64,000 nucleotides of DNA from Bacillus sp. BGMRC 2118 (GTDB taxonomy: Bacteria > Bacillota > Bacilli > Bacillales > SA4): assembly GCA_008364785.1 (NCBI GenBank), contig VTTJ01000001.1, positions 62,001 through 126,000 of the forward strand, given 5' to 3'. Of this stretch, positions 54,178-62,730 are shown one piece after another. Below the pieces are notes generated by a model. It did no database searches, had not been told where the DNA came from, and saw only the letters and a list, made by a program, of their open reading frames with translations. A program made the translations under genes and the position numbers. Numbering within the stretch: the first letter of the stretch is position 1; the number at the start of each line of letters is the position of its first letter.

Positions 54178-55149
54178 ATGAAAGCGATTGTATATGAAAG
54201 CTATGGTTCTCCAGAAGTATTACAATTGAAGGAAGTAGCAAAACCAATTCCAAAGGATCATGAACTATTAATTAAAGTGAAGGCTACAACCGTAACAGTT
54301 GCAGATGTTCGTGCTAGGGGTTTTATCGTTCCCCGAGCCTTCTGGCTTCCAGCAAGAATTTCACTTGGCATGACGAAGCCGAAAAAAGAAATTCTCGGAA
54401 TGGAGGTTGCCGGAGTCGTTGAGGCAGTTGGTAAACAAGTGAAAACATTTAACATTGGTGATGAAGTATTTGCTGCTACACTTGTTAATTTTGGTGGCTA
54501 CGCAGAATACATATGTCTCCCGGAAAATGGACCTGTGTCATTGAAACCATCTAATGCTACCTTTGAAGAAGCAGCAGCTATTCCAATCGGTGCACGAACG
54601 GCACTTTTCTTTTTAAGAAAAGCCAATATTAAGCCTGGACAACAAGTACTTGTTTACGGAGCTTCTGGAAGTGTCGGTACGTATGCTGTTCAGTTAGCCA
54701 ACTATTTTGGAGCACATGTAACTGGTATATGCAGCACAAAAAATAAGATTGTTGTGAAATCACTCGGTGCAGACAAGGTAATTGACTATACGAAAGAAGA
54801 TTTTTCAAAAGATGGCACAAAGTATGACGTCATTTTTGAAGCTGTCGACAAAAGCTCATTTTCAACCTGCATAGACTCACTTAAAGAAGGTGGTACATAT
54901 ATCAACATTACACCTCCTTTACCAGATATGAAGATGATATGGGCTAAAATCACTTCCGGCAAAAGAGTCATTCTAAGTCAAAATTCTCCCGAAACAGCTG
55001 AAGCTCTTGTTTTCTTGAAATCACTGTTTGAAGAAGAAAAACTGAAAGCTGTCATTGACCAAACCTATACAATGCAAGAGATTCGTAAAGCACATCATTA
55101 TGTAGAGAAAGGACATAAAGTCGGGAATGTCGTGTTGACAATAGAATAA
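54178..55149 (+). CDS. Zinc-type alcohol dehydrogenase / quinone oxidoreductase family (MDR)
   Basis: 323 aa. The cofactor motif VYGASGSVGTYAVQLA (about residues 158-173) and the N-terminal GroES-like fold (LGMEVAGVVEAVG) are clear. The structural and catalytic zinc Cys residues are absent, so this is the zinc-free quinone-oxidoreductase branch using NADPH. It lies 64 bases after the M28 gene, with GGGGGA before its ATG, and may be a separate unit ending at the terminator at 55178. Confidence 0.85.
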   Translation: MKAIVYESYGSPEVLQLKEVAKPIPKDHELLIKVKATTVTVADVRARGFIVPRAFWLPARISLGMTKPKKEILGMEVAGVVEAVGKQVKTFNIGDEVFAATLVNFGGYAEYICLPENGPVSLKPSNATFEEAAAIPIGARTALFFLRKANIKPGQQVLVYGASGSVGTYAVQLANYFGAHVTGICSTKNKIVVKSLGADKVIDYTKEDFSKDGTKYDVIFEAVDKSSFSTCIDSLKEGGTYINITPPLPDMKMIWAKITSGKRVILSQNSPETAEALVFLKSLFEEEKLKAVIDQTYTMQEIRKAHHYVEKGHKVGNVVLTIE

Positions 55150-55177
55150 AAGGTTAGACAAATAGATTACATTGGGA

Positions 55178-55205
55178 GATGCAGAGCAACGTGCATCTTT
55201 TTTTG
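55178..55205 (+). terminator. Rho-independent terminator
   Basis: A 6-bp stem (55178-55183 with 55192-55197) then seven T. Confidence 0.8.
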
Positions 55206-55291
55206 TCTTGATACCTTTACGTATCCTTATATTGGATAAATAGATAAATTTTGAGAAAAGATAAAGTGACTACTATTTAGGAGGTTTCACC

Positions 55292-56968
55292 TTGGATAAG
55301 AACAAAGGGCAAAATGATGCGAATGAACAAGACGTTCAACGCGAAACATTAACAACACGTCAAGGGCATCCTGTAACGGATAACCAAAACATTCGTACAA
55401 TTGGAGATCGCGGTCCGGCTACACTGGAGAATTATCATTTTATTGAGAAAATTTCACATTTTGACCGAGAAGAAGTACCAGAGCGCGTTGTGCACGCTAG
55501 AGGAAGCGGAGCATTCGGCTATTTTGAGACCTATGGAAAAGTGGGCGACGAGCCGGTAGAAAAATACACGCGAGCGAAAGTGTTTTCAGGGGCTGGAAAG
55601 AAAACGCCATTAATGGTTCGTTTCTCAACTGTGGCAGGTGCGAAAGATTCACCAGAAACAGCAAGAGATCCACGTGGATTTGCTGTAAAAATGTACACAG
55701 AAGACGGAAACTGGGATTTGGTAGGAAACAATCTCAAAATCTTCTTTATCCGCGATGCAATGAAGTTTCCAGATATGATTCATGCTTTTAAAGCAGACCC
55801 TGCATCTAACGTACCAAACCCACAACGCATGTTTGATTTCGTATCTCGTACACCTGAAGCGACTCATATGATTACCTTCCTATTTTCACCATGGGGAATT
55901 CCAGCTACATACCGCCACATGCAGGGATCAGGAGTCAATACATATAAATGGGTAAATAATAAAGGCGAAGCTGTACTAGTTAAGTATCATTGGGAACCAA
56001 AACAAGGAATCCGTAACTTAACTCAAGAGGAAGCGGATGCGATTCAAGCAAAGAACGTTGGACATGCAACACAAGATTTATATGAAGCAATTGAACGCGG
56101 AGATTATCCGGAATGGGAGCTATTTGTACAAATCATGTCAGATGATTACCACCCTGAACTGGATTTCGATCCACTTGATGATACAAAACTGTGGCCTGAG
56201 GATCAATTTCCGTGGTTACCAGTTGGGCGCATGGTATTAGATCGTAATCCAAAAGATTTCCATGCAGAAATTATACAAGCTGCATTTGGAACAGGAGTAT
56301 TAGTTGACGGTATGGACTTTTCAGACGATAAAATGCTGCAAGGTCGTACTTTCTCTTATTCTGATACACAGCGTTACCGTGTAGGGTCAAACTACTTACA
56401 ACTGCCGGTTAACGCTCCGAAGGCACCTGTTCGCACAAATCAACATCGTGGACAAATGGATCATCGTGACCCGAGTGAGTCAGGTGACAACCCTCATATC
56501 AACTATGAGCCTTCTATGCTAGGTGGATTTAAGGAAACAAACAAAGATGAGCGCATGCCACACCAACCAACCTATAATGCTGCAGCCATGAGTGCCCCTA
56601 TTGACCGTCCGAACAATTACGGGCAAGCCGGACATACATACCGCAGCTTAGAGGATTGGGAGCAAGATGAGCTAATTAAAAACTTATCTGGTGCACTTGC
56701 AGTATGTGACAAGCGCATTCAAGATGAAATGATTGAACACTTCACACAGGCAGACGAAGATTACGGTCGCCGCGTGAAAGAAGGCATTGAAATGAAAATG
56801 AAAGAGCTTGAGCAAATGGGCAAAGAAGAAAATGTACCTGGACGTGAATCCGGGTCTACCAAATTTGGTCAAGGTACAATTGCTGCCAACGAAGCAACAA
56901 AAGATGCAGTGAAAAGAGTCACGAAGCAGACCCATATTAAGAATGAGATAGAAAGGGCTGTCCAGTAA
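55292..56968 (+). CDS. katX: Heme catalase, KatX-like
   Basis: 558 aa. Distal His in [15 protein letters not shown] (about residue 68), the [24 protein letters not shown] block and the heme-ligating Tyr in [12 protein letters not shown] are all present. The N-terminal [10 protein letters not shown] leader and the acidic Lys/Glu-rich tail are more like spore catalase KatX than vegetative KatA, as I recall them; orthology is not proven. The start is TTG 55292 behind AGGAGG. It removes hydrogen peroxide, perhaps in spores or at germination. Confidence 0.88.
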   Translation: MDKNKGQNDANEQDVQRETLTTRQGHPVTDNQNIRTIGDRGPATLENYHFIEKISHFDREEVPERVVHARGSGAFGYFETYGKVGDEPVEKYTRAKVFSGAGKKTPLMVRFSTVAGAKDSPETARDPRGFAVKMYTEDGNWDLVGNNLKIFFIRDAMKFPDMIHAFKADPASNVPNPQRMFDFVSRTPEATHMITFLFSPWGIPATYRHMQGSGVNTYKWVNNKGEAVLVKYHWEPKQGIRNLTQEEADAIQAKNVGHATQDLYEAIERGDYPEWELFVQIMSDDYHPELDFDPLDDTKLWPEDQFPWLPVGRMVLDRNPKDFHAEIIQAAFGTGVLVDGMDFSDDKMLQGRTFSYSDTQRYRVGSNYLQLPVNAPKAPVRTNQHRGQMDHRDPSESGDNPHINYEPSMLGGFKETNKDERMPHQPTYNAAAMSAPIDRPNNYGQAGHTYRSLEDWEQDELIKNLSGALAVCDKRIQDEMIEHFTQADEDYGRRVKEGIEMKMKELEQMGKEENVPGRESGSTKFGQGTIAANEATKDAVKRVTKQTHIKNEIERAVQ

Positions 56969-57000
56969 GTCGGAAAAACTGACTACTGGCAGTCTTTTTT
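56961..57000 (+). terminator. Rho-independent terminator of the catalase gene
   Basis: A stem with one bulge near the stop codon (CCAGT and ACTGG arms) followed by seven T around 56994-57000. Confidence 0.7.
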
Positions 57001-57008
57001 TGATTATG

Positions 57009-57152
57009 GCTGTGTTAAACTAGAGTGTTGATATTTAACAGGGCTGCTTTAAGTGGAAGGATGCGAGACCTCCTGCGGGAGTAACGCGGGTTCGAGAGAC
57101 TCATGCAGGCGAGTGTCCTGGAACGAAAATCAACAACAAGGTTTAACAGAGC
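57009..57152. repeat. MITE-like dispersed Bacillus repeat
   Basis: Terminal inverted repeats of 12 bp pair at 11 positions (57009-57020 and 57141-57152). Inside lie GTTGAT and ATCAAC inverted copies and a GC-rich core (57051-57122) with CTCCTGCGGGAG, very unlike the surrounding AT-rich DNA. The wording recalls the short repeats common between genes in Bacillus genomes. No ORF. It is the only copy in the window. Confidence 0.6.
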
Positions 57153-57313
57153 ATTGATTATAAGGCTACCTCAATTAAGCAAGGACACTAGTAAACTTCA
57201 AGTGAAATTGAAGTAGAAAATCGGTGTAATGAAGAAGGATAATTTTTCCTTATATAGAATTGATAAAGGTAAAGCCTAACAATAAGGTTACATAGTTCAA
57301 TTCTGGAGGTATT

Positions 57314-57892
57314 ATGAATACTTTTATATATTTAGTGAGGCATGGTGATTCACCGAAGACCGGAGACGAAGGATCAAGAGGTTTAACTCAGACAGGAGAA
57401 GAACACGCTACTCAAGTTGCTGAACGTTTAAGAAAGGAAGGAATTCATGCGATTCTATCGAGTCCGTACACACGTTCCCTATTAACAGTTGAGAAATTAG
57501 CGAATGAATTAAATCAAGAAGTACTGGTGTATGAAGAACTAAAAGAAAGAATGTATTCCGTTGAATCGAATAGAATCAGTGATAAAGAACTACTTCCCTT
57601 GCTTGAAAAATCATTCTCTAATCCGAAATTCTCTTTAATAGGAGCAGAATCTAATGAAGATTGCCAAAAGAGAGCCATACATGTACTTCAGAAAATACTG
57701 CAGGCATTTCGTGGCAGGCGGGTTGTCATAGGTACTCATGGTATTATTATGACATTAATGTTGAGTTTCTTTGACAAGAACTACGATTTGAACTTTTTAT
57801 TACATACATCAAAGCCTGATATTTACCGAATGGAATTCAATCAAGATACATTAGTGGAAGCGAAAAGAATGTGGAAAGAAGGAACAAAATAA
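57314..57892 (+). CDS. Histidine phosphatase (phosphoglycerate mutase-like) family protein
   Basis: 192 aa. The RHG motif is VRHGDSPKTG (His10 is the phosphate acceptor), and GTHGIIMTLML near residue 140 supplies the second His. Single-domain length fits small phosphatases such as PhoE/CobC-like proteins. Substrate unknown. TGGAGG precedes the ATG. Confidence 0.85.
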   Translation: MNTFIYLVRHGDSPKTGDEGSRGLTQTGEEHATQVAERLRKEGIHAILSSPYTRSLLTVEKLANELNQEVLVYEELKERMYSVESNRISDKELLPLLEKSFSNPKFSLIGAESNEDCQKRAIHVLQKILQAFRGRRVVIGTHGIIMTLMLSFFDKNYDLNFLLHTSKPDIYRMEFNQDTLVEAKRMWKEGTK

Positions 57893-57958
57893 GGTGAATC
57901 GTAATTTAACGAAACTAATCTCATCATGACTCGTAAATGTTTTATGGGAGGGATATGA

Positions 57959-58120
57959 ATGAGTGGTATTATTACCTGGTTCATAATTATTTTAGCAATT
58001 CTTTCAGATTATTATTGGTTTGATGCTAAGCAGAAAAGATGGGGTTGGTTGAAAAGCTGGTCAAAACGCAATCATATGTTCACTATATCCCTATTTGTTA
58101 TTATTTCATTGTTAATATAA
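57959..58120 (+). CDS. Small two-helix membrane protein
   Basis: 53 aa from ATG 57959, behind GGGAGGG. Two hydrophobic segments (about 4-20 and 40-53) are separated by a basic Trp-rich linker (KQKRWGWLKSWSKR). The frame is closed at 58120. It precedes another membrane-protein gene by 71 bases. No family recognised; the good ribosome binding site is the main support. Confidence 0.5.
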   Translation: MSGIITWFIIILAILSDYYWFDAKQKRWGWLKSWSKRNHMFTISLFVIISLLI

Positions 58121-58191
58121 GTAGGTCTGAGCAGAACGTATTTTTAAAAACTCTATTCCAGCCTAAATATGAGAAGGAGGAGAACGATTTA

Positions 58192-58632
58192 ATGAATCGA
58201 AAAAGTGTGAATTACTTTAACAATATTGTTCTTATTTTCGTTTTACTAGCTGCAGTGATTACTACGTTTACAACACTGTATGATTTAGCAGATCCAACAA
58301 AATATGATTTTGGAGACGGAGCACAGTCTCGTCTTGATTTTCGGTTTGGATCTCTGCACATATTTCTGTCCTTCATCATCTTACTTTTAACCACATTGTT
58401 AGCAATCGGATGGAAGCGTCTGTTTCCCTATAATGTACCCATTGCGATTATCCTCATCGGTTTTTGTTATGTTCTAACTTTCCTAACCTTTACAGTTGGA
58501 TGGGTTGGAATTCAAGGCATGATGGGTTTTGTTATCGCGTTCTTAATCGGCATATTGTTAATTATCGTTTATCTTGCATTTAATGTGATCAATAAAATAA
58601 AGGGGAGAGAGACCCCTAATAAAAAATTATAA
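58192..58632 (+). CDS. Four-helix membrane protein of unknown function
   Basis: 146 aa, four hydrophobic segments (about 10-30, 53-73, 80-103, 107-130) and a basic C-terminal tail. The start ATG 58192 follows AAGGAGGAG; an upstream in-frame extension to 58039 overlaps the previous small gene and is rejected. No family recognised. Confidence 0.65.
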   Translation: MNRKSVNYFNNIVLIFVLLAAVITTFTTLYDLADPTKYDFGDGAQSRLDFRFGSLHIFLSFIILLLTTLLAIGWKRLFPYNVPIAIILIGFCYVLTFLTFTVGWVGIQGMMGFVIAFLIGILLIIVYLAFNVINKIKGRETPNKKL

Positions 58633-58666
58633 ATCACCAAAACAAGTAAACTAAGGAGATAACATC

Positions 58667-58861
58667 ATGAAGGTCATTTAATTCTGTTGTAACCTCTTCG
58701 GAAGAGATTAAAAGAACCAATTCAAGCCTATTACGGTTGAATCCACCATTCGTTCTGTTAAAGTTAAGAAGATTGGCATTGGTTGTATTCATCATATTGA
58801 GTATAGAGATGAATGGGAATTGATTCATTTCAACATGACGGAACATTGCAAAGTGGGATAA
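58667..58861 (+). pseudogene. Remnant of a small gene, two frameshifts
   Basis: AAGGAG precedes ATG 58667, but the frame stops after four codons. The next frame reads NSVVTSSEEIKRTN, and the original frame reopens as KPITVESTIRSVKVKK...HIEYRDEWELIHFNMTEH and stops at 58861, where protein-like sequence is evident. Two compensating single-base changes would restore about 62 codons. Either decay or sequencing error. Confidence 0.35.
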
Positions 58862-58874
58862 AAGAATAAAATTT

Positions 58875-58900
58875 AAGGGCTTGGACTACACCAAGCCCTT
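58875..58900. terminator. Bidirectional terminator
   Basis: A perfect 10-bp stem (58875-58884 with 58891-58900) with a 6-base loop, A-rich before and T-rich after. It precedes the stop of the minus-strand endopeptidase gene. Confidence 0.85.
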
Positions 58901-58914
58901 TATTCTATGCACTA

Positions 58915-59964
58915 TTACTTAACGACTCGCTTGGCAAATAAATAATGCTTACCCCAGTATGGATTTTGAAGCACATTTTTTGTAATGGTCACACCTTTTG
59001 AAGAGGAGGCATGGATCATACTTCCGTCTGCCATATAGATTCCAACATGACCGACACGTCCATCTGAATAGGTGCTCGGGTCAGTAAAGAATAGTAAATC
59101 TCCTTGCTGTAACTTCTGAACATATGTTCCTCTGCTCGCTTGTTCACGAGACGTTCTTGGTAAGTTTACACCATTTTTTTGGAAGACAAGCAATGTATAA
59201 GAAGAACAGTCAAAGAGTCGAGGAGCTTCTGCGAGTGTTGCACCATATTTGTATCCAGCCCCGATATACTTTTTCGCTTCTGCAATGATGTTTGTTCGCA
59301 CGGTTGTAATATTCGTCGACTTTTTAACAGGTGCTTTCTCACGAATGGGTTCCGTTTCTTTTGCCGTTACCTTTGTTGGTATCTGTAGTCGTTGACCTGG
59401 ATGAATCGTATTTGTTTTTAAGTTATTTGCTAATTTTATTTGATACACCGTTGTATGGTGAGCACGTGCGATGTCATAAAGTGAATCACCATGCTGTACA
59501 ATGTATTGCTTCGCTGGTTTTTGTACTTGAATTGATCCGTTTTCAGGCTTGTAATACATATACACGTTAAACAATGCACTACCGGCAGATAGGGAAATAT
59601 AGGCTGACTTTTTATGCCACACAAGCGGGTCTATATGGATGTATTCATTTCCTTTTCGAGCAATGGCACCGCCCACTGTTGCGCGAAGCATACTAGAACC
59701 GTCCGTTACTTGGAACGTTGCATTCTTTGGATTGTATTCAATCGTATTGTAATGTAGCATCTTTGCTAATCGATTAAAGGGTATGTACACTTCGCCATTT
59801 AGTTTAATCGGTTGAACACCATCTACTGCTTTTCCGTTCACAAATACTCCTGCAGTAGGTAACACCTTTGTAGCCGCATGAGCTGTTAGTGAAGTGCTCA
59901 CACTTACCAATAGGATCACTAGAGCAATGAGTATTCTTCGAAGTTGATTTGTTTTCTGTTTCAC
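58915..59964 (-). CDS. Secreted NlpC/P60 endopeptidase with copper-amine-oxidase-like and LysM domains
   Basis: 349 aa. A signal peptide ends near residue 31 (AHA). Residues about 38-145 resemble the copper amine oxidase N-terminal-like stalk domain (VFVNGKAVDGVQPIKLNGEVYIPFNRLA); 153-197 is one LysM (YIVQHGDSLYDIARAHHTT); about 225-348 is NlpC/P60 with Cys in LFDCSSYT, His in VGHVGIY and His in MIHASS. It cleaves peptide cross-bridges of the cell wall. The start is GTG 59964. Confidence 0.88.
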   Translation of the reverse strand: MKQKTNQLRRILIALVILLVSVSTSLTAHAATKVLPTAGVFVNGKAVDGVQPIKLNGEVYIPFNRLAKMLHYNTIEYNPKNATFQVTDGSSMLRATVGGAIARKGNEYIHIDPLVWHKKSAYISLSAGSALFNVYMYYKPENGSIQVQKPAKQYIVQHGDSLYDIARAHHTTVYQIKLANNLKTNTIHPGQRLQIPTKVTAKETEPIREKAPVKKSTNITTVRTNIIAEAKKYIGAGYKYGATLAEAPRLFDCSSYTLLVFQKNGVNLPRTSREQASRGTYVQKLQQGDLLFFTDPSTYSDGRVGHVGIYMADGSMIHASSSKGVTITKNVLQNPYWGKHYLFAKRVVK

Positions 59965-60111
59965 TACTTGATAACCCCTTTTCCTTTAAAATCAATCTTT
60001 TCTATAATTTGATACTTTTCATTTTTTATCCAATTGATCATGTGGGAATTTTTTCTAGGAGAGTATAGTAAGTCCACTAAGGGTAGAAGGTAGTAGGGGG
60101 AACCGTTTGAA

Positions 60112-60143
60112 ATAAAAAAGGGACCGAACAATTCCGGATCCCC
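60112..60143 (-). terminator. Terminator of the TerC operon
   Basis: On the minus strand GGGA-T-CCG pairs with CGG-TCCC (one bulge), followed by a run of six T. Confidence 0.75.
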
Positions 60144-60173
60144 AATTTTTTTATCTTGCACGAGGTCTTTTAC

Positions 60174-60941
60174 CTAATGATGATTTTCTACTTCCTTTTT
60201 CGGGTTTGAGAAAAACCATCCACCAGCTGCAATTAAAAGGAGTACAACATAGAATGTAATTTTCCACTCGGGTGATTTCGCAAAGGTTGTCGGTAACATG
60301 GCTAGTTCGGGATGAGATAATGTGTATACAGCGAGCTTTACACCAACCCATCCGACAATCATGAATGCTGCAATTTCAAGACCCGGTCTTGTTTGAAGAA
60401 GGGTTACGAAGAAATTTGCTGCAAAACGCATGATAACTAATCCTATTAAACCACCGGCAAAAATCACCAGGAATTTCCCACCATCCAACCCACCAATAGA
60501 CGGGAGATTTGTGTTTGGCAAGGTAACAGCCAACGCCACAGCAGCCAAGATTGAGTCAATGGCAAATGCAATATCAGCTAGCTCAACCTTAAAAACGGTC
60601 ATCCAAAAACCCGTTTTCTTCTCTTGCTTTTTATCCTTACTTTCATCCTTCTTAAAAATAAGTTTTCGGGTTATATGGTTAATGGCAATGAAAAATAAAT
60701 AAAGCGCACCGATCGCTTGAACTTGCCAAACATCAACGAGAAAGGATATCGCAAATAAAGATCCGAATCTAAAAACGAAGGCACCCGCTAACCCATAAAA
60801 CAATGCCCGCTTTCTTTCTTCCTCAGGAAGATGCTTAACCATAATAGCCAAAACAAGTGCATTATCAGCCGCGAGTAAACCTTCAATTGCAATTAACAGT
60901 AGAAGAACCCATGCATACTCAACTAAAATTGAAAGTTCCAA
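60174..60941 (-). CDS. TerC family membrane protein (YkoY/YceF type)
   Basis: 255 aa, seven to eight membrane segments with a charged loop rich in Lys/Glu near residue 100. The two acidic motifs of TerC proteins are present: EGLLAADNALVLAIM and ELADIAFAIDSILAAV. Bacillus relatives have been linked to manganese export and metalation of secreted enzymes. The start is TTG 60941 behind AAGGAGG. The upstream yybP-ykoY riboswitch predicts induction by Mn2+. Confidence 0.87.
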   Translation of the reverse strand: MELSILVEYAWVLLLLIAIEGLLAADNALVLAIMVKHLPEEERKRALFYGLAGAFVFRFGSLFAISFLVDVWQVQAIGALYLFFIAINHITRKLIFKKDESKDKKQEKKTGFWMTVFKVELADIAFAIDSILAAVALAVTLPNTNLPSIGGLDGGKFLVIFAGGLIGLVIMRFAANFFVTLLQTRPGLEIAAFMIVGWVGVKLAVYTLSHPELAMLPTTFAKSPEWKITFYVVLLLIAAGGWFFSNPKKEVENHH

Positions 60942-60983
60942 TGAACAATCCTCCTTATTTTAACTTTCTGAAGTCTAGATCCA

Positions 60984-61124
60984 TTAATAACTGTAAGCTT
61001 TCTTATCATCTATCCGTTTTTCAATCTTCTCTAACTGCTTTACATCCTTCATTATTTCTTCCTTGTTTCGCTTAGTAAGCTCATGTAGAGACATTCTAAC
61101 TTTTTTTGATGGCTTCATGTTCAT
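60984..61124 (-). CDS. FbpB-like small basic protein
   Basis: 46 aa. The sequence has the wording of the Fur-regulated basic protein B family: MSLHELTKRNKEEIMKD followed by QLEKIEKRIDDK. It starts at ATG 61124 (or ATG 61118), behind AAAGGA. It lies between the manganese riboswitch and terC, 43 bases from terC, so it is expected to be part of the Mn-controlled operon. In B. subtilis FbpB assists the iron-sparing response; no Fur box was recognised here. Confidence 0.7.
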   Translation of the reverse strand: MNMKPSKKVRMSLHELTKRNKEEIMKDVKQLEKIEKRIDDKKAYSY

Positions 61125-61160
61125 TCGTCATCGTTCCTTTCAGAAATGATTTATCCAAAT

Positions 61161-61190
61161 AAAAAGACCTCCACCATAAAGGTAAAGGTC
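61161..61190 (-). terminator. Second tandem terminator-like hairpin
   Basis: On the minus strand GACCTTTACC pairs with GGTGGAGGTC and is followed by TTTTT. Sited 15-45 bases after the riboswitch terminator, it repeats the sequence of that hairpin's left arm and may be a second decision point or a duplicate. Confidence 0.6.
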
Positions 61191-61204
61191 AATGTGTAAA
61201 AAAT

Positions 61205-61320
61205 AAAAAGACCTTTACAAGTTGGTAAAGGTCTTGCTAACAACAATATAGTTGCCAACAAAGCCGAGGGCACTAACCCCGAAATGACGACTTTGCTGTT
61301 AAAGCTACTCCCCTTTAGGA
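61205..61320 (-). promoter_or_regulatory. yybP-ykoY manganese riboswitch with transcription terminator
   Basis: Read on the minus strand, 61320 down to 61224 carries the conserved yybP-ykoY blocks in order: AAAGGGGAGTAGC, CAGCAAAGTCGTCA, CGGCTTTGTTGGCA and TTAGCAAGACCTTTAC. The 3' P1 strand also forms a terminator hairpin (61224-61235 with 61205-61218) with a T run. Known members bind Mn2+ and switch the terminator off, turning on exporters. It lies 270 bases upstream of terC and 80 bases upstream of the FbpB-like gene. Confidence 0.92.
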
Positions 61321-61341
61321 GACGATTATTTGAATAAATTC

Positions 61342-61370
61342 ATAATATCTGAAATTTACAGAAGTGTCAA
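61342..61370 (-). promoter_or_regulatory. SigA promoter of the manganese-riboswitch operon
   Basis: On the minus strand, TTGACA (61370-61365) and TATTAT (61347-61342) with a spacer of exactly 17 bases. Transcription would begin about 10-15 bases before the riboswitch. Confidence 0.85.
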
Positions 61371-61499
61371 TCATTTAACTATTTATAGAAATATTATAAT
61401 TCTGATCAACTACTATTGATAAAAAGGATTACACGTTGACGGTTCAATTGTGGACCAATAGAGCAGGGGAGACCCTACTCTTTATTTATACCTCTTGTA

Positions 61500-61536
61500 G
61501 AACGAATGTTCCAATTATGCTATACTATCAGTATAG
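61500..61536 (+). promoter_or_regulatory. LexA (SOS) box followed by a palindrome, upstream of the SPL-family gene
   Basis: GAAC-GAAT-GTTC at 61500-61511 matches the Bacillus LexA consensus. Nine bases later CTATACT-ATC-AGTATAG (61520-61536) forms a palindrome that includes a -10-like TATACT. The arrangement mirrors that at 6308-6338, 55 kb away. The gene start is at 61585. Confidence 0.7.
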
Positions 61537-61584
61537 AATTACTATTCACATTGGGTTTTATAAACTCAAACAAATGGAGTATAT

Positions 61585-62415
61585 ATGAAAAACAAACTAG
61601 ACATAAAGTATAAAGTTCCTACCAAATTATTGACTCCTACTGGTGGATTCTTACAGGGATATAGCCACTCTCTGAATCCATACACAGGATGCTCGTTCGC
61701 ATGTTCGTATTGTTACGTTCGTCAAAGTCCAGTTGGATTATTTAGAAAACAAGAATGGGGAAAATGGGTAGATATAAAACAGGCTTCCAAAGATAAATTA
61801 ATTCGTGAAATAGGAAATGTAAAGAAAAGAAATAAAGAAGTGACAATATTTATGTCTTCAAGTACAGATCCTTACCAACCGATCGAGCATCAAGAAAACA
61901 TAACACGTAGCTTAGTTGAGGCGATGACAGTTCAACAACCAGATTTTTTGTTTGTCCAAACGAGAAGCCCATTAGTAACAAGGGATATCGACCTATTTGG
62001 CAAATTAGGAGAAAAAGTTCGAGTGAGTATAACAATCGAAACAGACCAAGAACATATTAGAAAACGGTTTACCCCAAACGCTCCCCCCATTCAAGCACGT
62101 ATGGAGGCAGTTAGGAAACTGAAAGAGCATAATATCCCTGTACAAATAGCGATATCCCCAGTATTACCCTTTACCAATGATTTCCCACGGAAGTTATCAG
62201 AACTAGTAGATCGCATCGTTGTTGATGACTACTATTCTGGTGACGGAAGTCAGGGGAGAAGAACAGAAAAACTAAATATAAAAGAATTGTACTCAGGAGA
62301 AGAATTAAAAGACTGGTTTGGGAGGGAAACTCATCAGTATGCTATCGAACTATTAAGTCGTTCATTTGACCCAAATCACATATTCTTCAGTCAGGAGGGT
62401 TTCTTACCTTATTAA
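61585..62415 (+). CDS. SPL-family radical SAM protein, predicted SOS-regulated
   Basis: 276 aa. The [4Fe-4S] motif is CSFACSYC (CxxxCxxC, about residues 37-44) with LNPYTGC before and YVRQSPVG after, as in Rv2578c/SplB-related radical SAM proteins. Spore photoproduct lyase itself is longer and carries an extra Cys; this belongs to the shorter group of unknown substrate. A LexA box suggests a role in DNA repair. ATG 61585 is behind AATGGAG. Confidence 0.85.
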   Translation: MKNKLDIKYKVPTKLLTPTGGFLQGYSHSLNPYTGCSFACSYCYVRQSPVGLFRKQEWGKWVDIKQASKDKLIREIGNVKKRNKEVTIFMSSSTDPYQPIEHQENITRSLVEAMTVQQPDFLFVQTRSPLVTRDIDLFGKLGEKVRVSITIETDQEHIRKRFTPNAPPIQARMEAVRKLKEHNIPVQIAISPVLPFTNDFPRKLSELVDRIVVDDYYSGDGSQGRRTEKLNIKELYSGEELKDWFGRETHQYAIELLSRSFDPNHIFFSQEGFLPY

Positions 62416-62486
62416 GGTAAATACTACTAGTAAAATATGGTATAATTAAGTTATTAGTTTGTAAGGTTATCAGGGGGTAGAATGAT

Positions 62487-62684
62487 ATGAAAAGCAATAC
62501 AACGTTCGCTCTATTCGTATCACTTTTCGTGTTAGGAGGATTTCCGATCATTTTTTTACTCATTTCGATTAATAGTGGGGATTGGAATTACTTCCTATAT
62601 AGCTTGTTTCCTTCTTTTTTTGCAGGATTATTGGGGCTGATTTTCAGTTTACAGCAAATGAAAAAAGAAATGAGAAAATCATAA
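62487..62684 (+). CDS. Small two-helix membrane protein
   Basis: 65 aa. Two hydrophobic segments (about 6-28 and 36-54) and a basic tail (KKEMRKS). AGGGGGT precedes the ATG, 71 bases after the radical SAM gene. No family recognised. Confidence 0.6.
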   Translation: MKSNTTFALFVSLFVLGGFPIIFLLISINSGDWNYFLYSLFPSFFAGLLGLIFSLQQMKKEMRKS

Positions 62685-62691
62685 CTGCATG

Positions 62692-62730
62692 AATAAAGGA
62701 CATTGCTCTAAAGTAGTAATGTCCTTTATT
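62692..62730. terminator. Bidirectional terminator
   Basis: Perfect 13-bp arms (62692-62704 and 62718-62730), A/T-rich at the ends, between convergent genes; overlaps the last codons of the minus-strand gene. Confidence 0.85.
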
